From contig NC_081413.1 of assembly GCF_030272615.1 (NCBI RefSeq), positions 338,050,802-338,114,801 on the forward strand: a stretch of 64,000 nt of DNA. The letters run 5' to 3'. A program made the translations under genes and the position numbers. This document shows, piece by piece, positions 59,749 to 64,000 of the stretch. This DNA is from Cryptomeria japonica. Its lineage: Eukaryota > Streptophyta > Pinopsida > Cupressales > Cupressaceae. The notes below the pieces were generated by a model. The model was not told the origin of the DNA. It was given only the letters and a program-made list of their open reading frames with translations, and did not search any database. Positions within the stretch are counted from its first letter, which is position 1; each line of letters begins with the position of its first letter.

Positions 59749-61079
59749 ATGGAAGGCTACAAACAATCTCGGAGGATTGTGTATCTACAAGAAGAGATGG
59801 ATAATGCAAATCAAGTGATTGCAGACATGCAAGGCAAATGCAAAAATCTTTGAAAGTAAGGAGAAGATTATCTGATGACTTGCAGGATTCTCAAGAGTTA
59901 GTGGAACAAATCGAGACATCATCTGAGAATAGTATATTTGAAGAGATTGAAGAAATGATTGGAATGTTGAAAGAAAAGAACAAAGCATTGACTGATCAAC
60001 TAAAAGCAATGAAAAGGGAACATGAACATTTCAGTACACAGATGACTGAAAATATAGATGCATTAAGGATATCCGAGGATAAAGAAAGAGATCTACAAAG
60101 AGAGAAACAACAACTTGAAGCTTTAGTATCTGATAAGGATGATGAAATCAAAAGGCTAACTAGGATTCAACAAAATATGATAGATCAACTAGGTTATGCA
60201 CATCATGAAGCAATTCTAAAGAATGATGAAAATCAATCATTGAAACTTGAAGTATCAAGGTTGACTGGTGAACTTGAAATAGAGAAGAAATCCACAGAAA
60301 CATTGGAGAAAAGTTATGAAGCATCAAAGATGCTGGATGAGCAACTGAATACAAGAAGACCCTACAAAGATGGAGGACTCGGTTACAAAGGAAAAGAATC
60401 TACCGAGAGAGGAGAATCATCAAAGCAAGCTGGAAATAGGAATAACATCAAAAGGAAGAAGCCTATTTTCTACTACTGTGGGAATCAGGGTCATACTGCC
60501 AACATATGCTAGATCAGAAAAGGTAAGCAACTGAATATCACTAAGTCCAATGGATATTGTTACAATTGCAATAAATATGGTCACACATCTAATCAATGTA
60601 GGACAAAGTCTATTAACAACTATCAGAAGGCAAAATTCAAAGGGTTTTGTAGAAACTGCAATAGATATGGACATAGTACCAAGAAGTGCTGGTCTATGCA
60701 AAAGAACTACATGCAGTATCCACACCGAGCAAACACTCAAGGTTACCAAACTCACACAGATCCTTACCGACAATATGCAACAGTACCATGGGATTACAAT
60801 ACAAGGATATGGTGCGAATGTTGTGGAAGATATGGACATATTAGTGCCAACTGTTTTATAAGGTTTGGAATGAACAACCGAAGATCATGGAGAAATCCTA
60901 GTATGGCATGTTTTCATTGTCACAAAGTTGGACATTTAGCTAGAGATTACAGAGATCAACCTAGAAGAGACACTGAAGAGATAAAAGAAAAATTCAAGAT
61001 GATTTGGAAAAAGAAGGAAATTATGTTAGATGAAGAAAGCACCTTACCTACCGAGTTAGGTGCACCTATTTCAAATTAG
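59749..61079 (+). pseudogene. gag with coiled coil and five zinc-knuckle positions
   Basis: The likely start is the ATG at 59749, just after the primer-binding site, with a one-base frameshift near 59855 into the main frame. The first 190 codons are charged coiled coil (Glu/Lys/Gln-rich; IEEMIGMLKEKNKALTDQLK) with no recognisable copia gag core. Then CCHC positions: CGNQGHTANIC (first Cys lost), CYNCNKYGHTSNQC, CRNCNRYGHSTKKC, CECCGRYGHISANC and CFHCHKVGHLARDY (last Cys lost). One stop, TAG 60510. Ends TAG 61077-61079. Probably binds the element RNA. Plant copia Gag usually has one knuckle, so five positions are odd. Confidence 0.82.
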
Positions 61080-61575
61080 TCAAGAAAAGGTATGAAGGGA
61101 CTACATTCTCTAAAGGTTAAATCATAACAGTTCCTATCCTATTATGTACAAAATTCAAAATCTGCATAGTTAAGATGCAATTAGTCAGTTTATATACTAT
61201 ACAGGAAACCAGTCAAGTCGGTTAATAAAGGAAAGTTGGTTACTCGGTTAAAACAAAAAAAGGAGTTAATCGGTAAAAGGTGAACCGAGTGCATTTAATG
61301 TCTTGACCTAACTTGCACGGAGCCTGATAAGGTATTTTTGAGTACTTAAAAGTGTTTTCACAGTCATTTTCATTCACCAAGTTTTCAAGAAGTAGAGCAG
61401 AGCAAATCAAGGGGATCAAACTTCAGTTAGAACAAATGTCGAGGTATTTACATCAAATCTATTCACTGTTAAACTGGTTTCCGATCTAGTCAAATTGCTA
61501 TTGTCTACCGAGTGTGAAGTGTTAGTCATTTGTAAACCCTAAGGATAATTTGTCGAATCTTACCTGAAACCTACC
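61080..61575 (+). promoter_or_regulatory. Leader between gag and aORF-3
   Basis: No ORF. Holds seven or so CCGAG/TCGGT motifs (61219, 61235, 61270, 61282, 61508). It matches in position, and loosely in content (GCATTTAATG), the leader before aORF-2. It may contain a promoter or splice site for aORF-3; not shown. Confidence 0.45.
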
Positions 61576-64000
61576 ATGGCGCCCAAGATCCAAGACCCCA
61601 TAGTTGTCAAAAATGTGGAAAAGCCCTCGCTGAAATATTCTTTAACTCCCAAAGTTGCCTCTGAACTGGATGACAAAACTGCATTTTCACTCATCCTGGA
61701 TCAAGTCTTGTTAGTAGAAGATGTTAGATTCTTCACCAAATGTCGTGTTGAGGAACTTGGTCATGTCGAGATTAGTGACACATATGGTGAAATTTGCACT
61801 GATGGCAAACTGGATAGCAAATTTGAGCATATCAAAATCAAGGGATTAACTGAAGCCCTAGTCTATCCCCATGTGTTCAAACCCCAGTGGGTTAAGTTTG
61901 TATTGAGTAGAGTACATGATGATTTCATGTGGCTATAGGAGAAACCATTTAAGATCACTAAGGAAATCATTCACCCGATCACCGGGTATCCTATCTATGA
62001 TCATGCACAAGCACAGAAAATGATATCACAAAAGGAGCTAATCAGTCTAACTGGAGTACAATCTGATTATCGAGGACTGAAATTGAATAATTTCATTGAT
62101 GCAGAACTCAAGTTTGCAATTAGAGTAATTGGTTACTGTTTCTTCCAATCTGCAAGGGAAAATAGTGTACCATGTGTTGCAATTGACTTGGCCTACAAAA
62201 TAGTGAAGAAGGGAATGAAAGTAGACTTGTGTGAAGTACTACTGAAGAACTTGTTTGAGAACCTGAACACAATAAGGAAGCCGAAGAAGAACAACTCAGC
62301 AAATACATTAAAATTTGGTTCACTTCTTGTATGCATGTTTTTCTACTTTGAGAAGTTCTTTCCCTCAGCCGGTAAATTAGTATGGGAGCTACATCGACCT
62401 ATCACCCATCAGATCAATGACTTCATCAAGAAGTTAGGTGATAACTTTAATGATATCAAGGATGATTACTTCAGCAAGTTCCAAGAGAAAATGCACAACA
62501 GGTACAGGATTCCACCACAACTGGTAGAAAAATACAAGGACAATATATGTTTTGAGGTAGACACTGATTATTGTTATGTAAATGTTGTTGAACCGAGGAC
62601 TCAATCATTGCAACCAATGGGTTGTGAGATTGATTATGATATAACACATCAGCAAATTGATGCCTATTTATCATTGCCAAGGCATGCAACCAAACTAAGG
62701 TATCGAACCTATGAAGAGGTGAAGGAGAAAGTAAAAATGAGCATTGTAGTACCTAAGGCTACAAGAAAAGCTACAAAAATGATAAAGGTTTTATCTAAGA
62801 AATTCGGAGAAGAATCCTCCTCTACACCTGTCAAAGGAAATCTTGCCATTATCAAAGAGGAATCAGAAGCTCAAGAGGCAGCAATAACATTAAGCACAGA
62901 GTTGCCTAAGGGTAAAGTTCTGAAAAGAAAGAAATAGGACATCTCAAAGGCCCTACCAACTCCACCAGCAAAGAAACCAAACACCAGAGCATCAGCTGCA
63001 TCACCGAGTAAGAAACAAAAGAGTGTTACTGCACCCAAGGTAACCAAGACCTATAAGAAATCTACTCAGAGACTCATTTTTGCAAAAGAGTCAAGTGATA
63101 CAGAGTCTGATGATGCAAATAAATTTTAGATTGTGAAAAACAAAAAGGTAAATATTCATAGTGTTGAAATTTTTTGTGCCAATCTCAAAGAATATGGTGG
63201 ATTTGTAGGATTTAGATATGTTAAGTATGAGACTAGGAATAGTGATGAGAATCAACAAATTGAAGAAGCTATCATCTGTACACTTCTAAAGTTTCGGCTA
63301 GCTCCATTATAACTAGTAAAGTCACTTCCGAGTGAACTATACTTACATATTGATAACAGATGGAAATATGCAATGGACTCAGAGAGACAAATAAGAGAAA
63401 GAAGTCTAGGCCATCTATTTCCTGATATGTCCATAGCAGAAATCAAGGAGCATTTGACCACATACAATTCTAATTTTCTTGTCAAACAGAGAGCCTTAAA
63501 ATTGATGAATGGGCTATACATAGATGTGGAGAATGAGACAAAAGCCAAGTGGCAGGAGATCTTCAAACAAAAGGATGTCGGTGAACAATCTCAAATTGAA
63601 ATTGTTGATGTCACCGAGCAAGATCTAGATGTCACCGAGCAAGGTCCAGACCCGGTAGACACTATTCAAATTGATGAAGATGTAATGGAAGAAGCAGCAC
63701 CAGAGTAGGAAATGATTGAAGGCACTACCTGTGCAAAACTTGTCTCTAGTGAATCTGTCTTAGAACAAGTTCAGCCTTATCCACCGGTGAAGCCACCTGT
63801 CTCAACCGAAGCTCCCAAGGACATAGAGCAAGGCACCGAAGGTACCAAATTTGAAGCAACAAAAGATACAACCAAAGATCAGACGTCTCAAGCATAGACA
63901 AGCACTGCAAATGTTACAGCTGAGACCCCTAGCACCAAGCCACCTAAAGAGACTACAATGGCTACAGGAACCAACCAAAGTGTTGCATCTACCGAGCAAC
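61576..64000 (+). pseudogene. aORF-3: long ORF of unknown function, runs off window
   Basis: ATG 61576 (MAPKIQDPIVVKNVEK). At least 808 codons in a single frame with stops at 61936, 62935 and 63127 TAG, 63310 TAA, 63706 and 63895 TAG; no frameshift seen. Residues 1-120 match aORF-2. Residues 150-350 are a compact, mixed alpha-helical region (YCFFQSARENSVPC, LLVCMFFYFEKFF). Then come a basic tail (KVLKRKK, KKQKS), another folded part (about 63140-63560) and a Pro/Thr/Glu-rich repeat region with VTEQ and STE. The family is not recognised; parts resemble the layout of plant retroelement extra ORFs. Five of six stops are TAG. Role in the element unknown. Confidence 0.8.

Larger units (their letters stand above)
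58510..64000 (+). mobile_element. Element with gag and aORF-3, right end outside window
   Basis: Plus strand: LTR to 59686, primer-binding site, zinc-knuckle gag, a 500-bp leader, then aORF-3 running off the window. There is no protease, integrase or RT between gag and aORF-3. It truncates or inserted into the aORF-2 element. Its left edge is uncertain, as the second LTR is not in view. Confidence 0.8.

Overview
The window is nuclear DNA from a plant with a very large, repeat-rich genome. The retroelement types, the strings of TAATTAAATAAAT in the LTRs and the total absence of host genes fit a conifer or another gymnosperm best; this is inference, because no marker gene is present. I found no intact gene, rRNA or tRNA. 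Nearly every kilobase belongs to a retrotransposon, and the elements are inserted into one another. Target-site duplications (TSDs) prove most of the nesting.

Layout. 1-4869 (-): decayed L1-type LINE inserted into the integrase end of a Ty3/gypsy element. 4870-11295 (-): that gypsy element, with gag, protease, an extra RNase H, RT, RNase H and a right-hand LTR; it sits in a decayed long ORF. 11296-15844 (-): the long ORF (called aORF-1 here), itself split by a solo LTR (13540-14868). 15845-16972: its leader, dense in TCGATGA. 16973-23781: a non-coding LTR element with 326-bp LTRs and TSD ATTAT, containing solo LTR A (17373-22058, TSD CATGA). 23805-44053 (+): a Ty1/copia element split in its gag by a 14-kb gypsy element (24435-38590, -), whose 5' LTR is split by solo LTR B (36262-38579, TSD AGGTG). 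43439-44780: tandem duplication of the copia LTR end. 45189 to about 58500 (-): an element with a long non-pol ORF (aORF-2), interrupted by solo LTRs D (46528-50919, TSD GAATC) and C (53247-57638, TSD TGTTG). About 58510-64000 (+): a related element with LTR, primer-binding site, zinc-knuckle gag and aORF-3, running off the window.

How the pieces relate. aORF-2 and aORF-3 are clearly homologous, and aORF-1 looks like a distant relative. Together the two right-hand elements imply a layout LTR-gag-aORF-LTR without pol. Their LTR ends, primer-binding site and polypurine tract resemble those of the copia element, so copia proteins could have moved them (inference). This element group, and the GC-rich hairpin arrays inside solo LTRs A and C, are the most interesting contents. 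In four of the five scored element groups the disabling stop codons are mostly TAG, as expected if methylated CAG codons decay to TAG.
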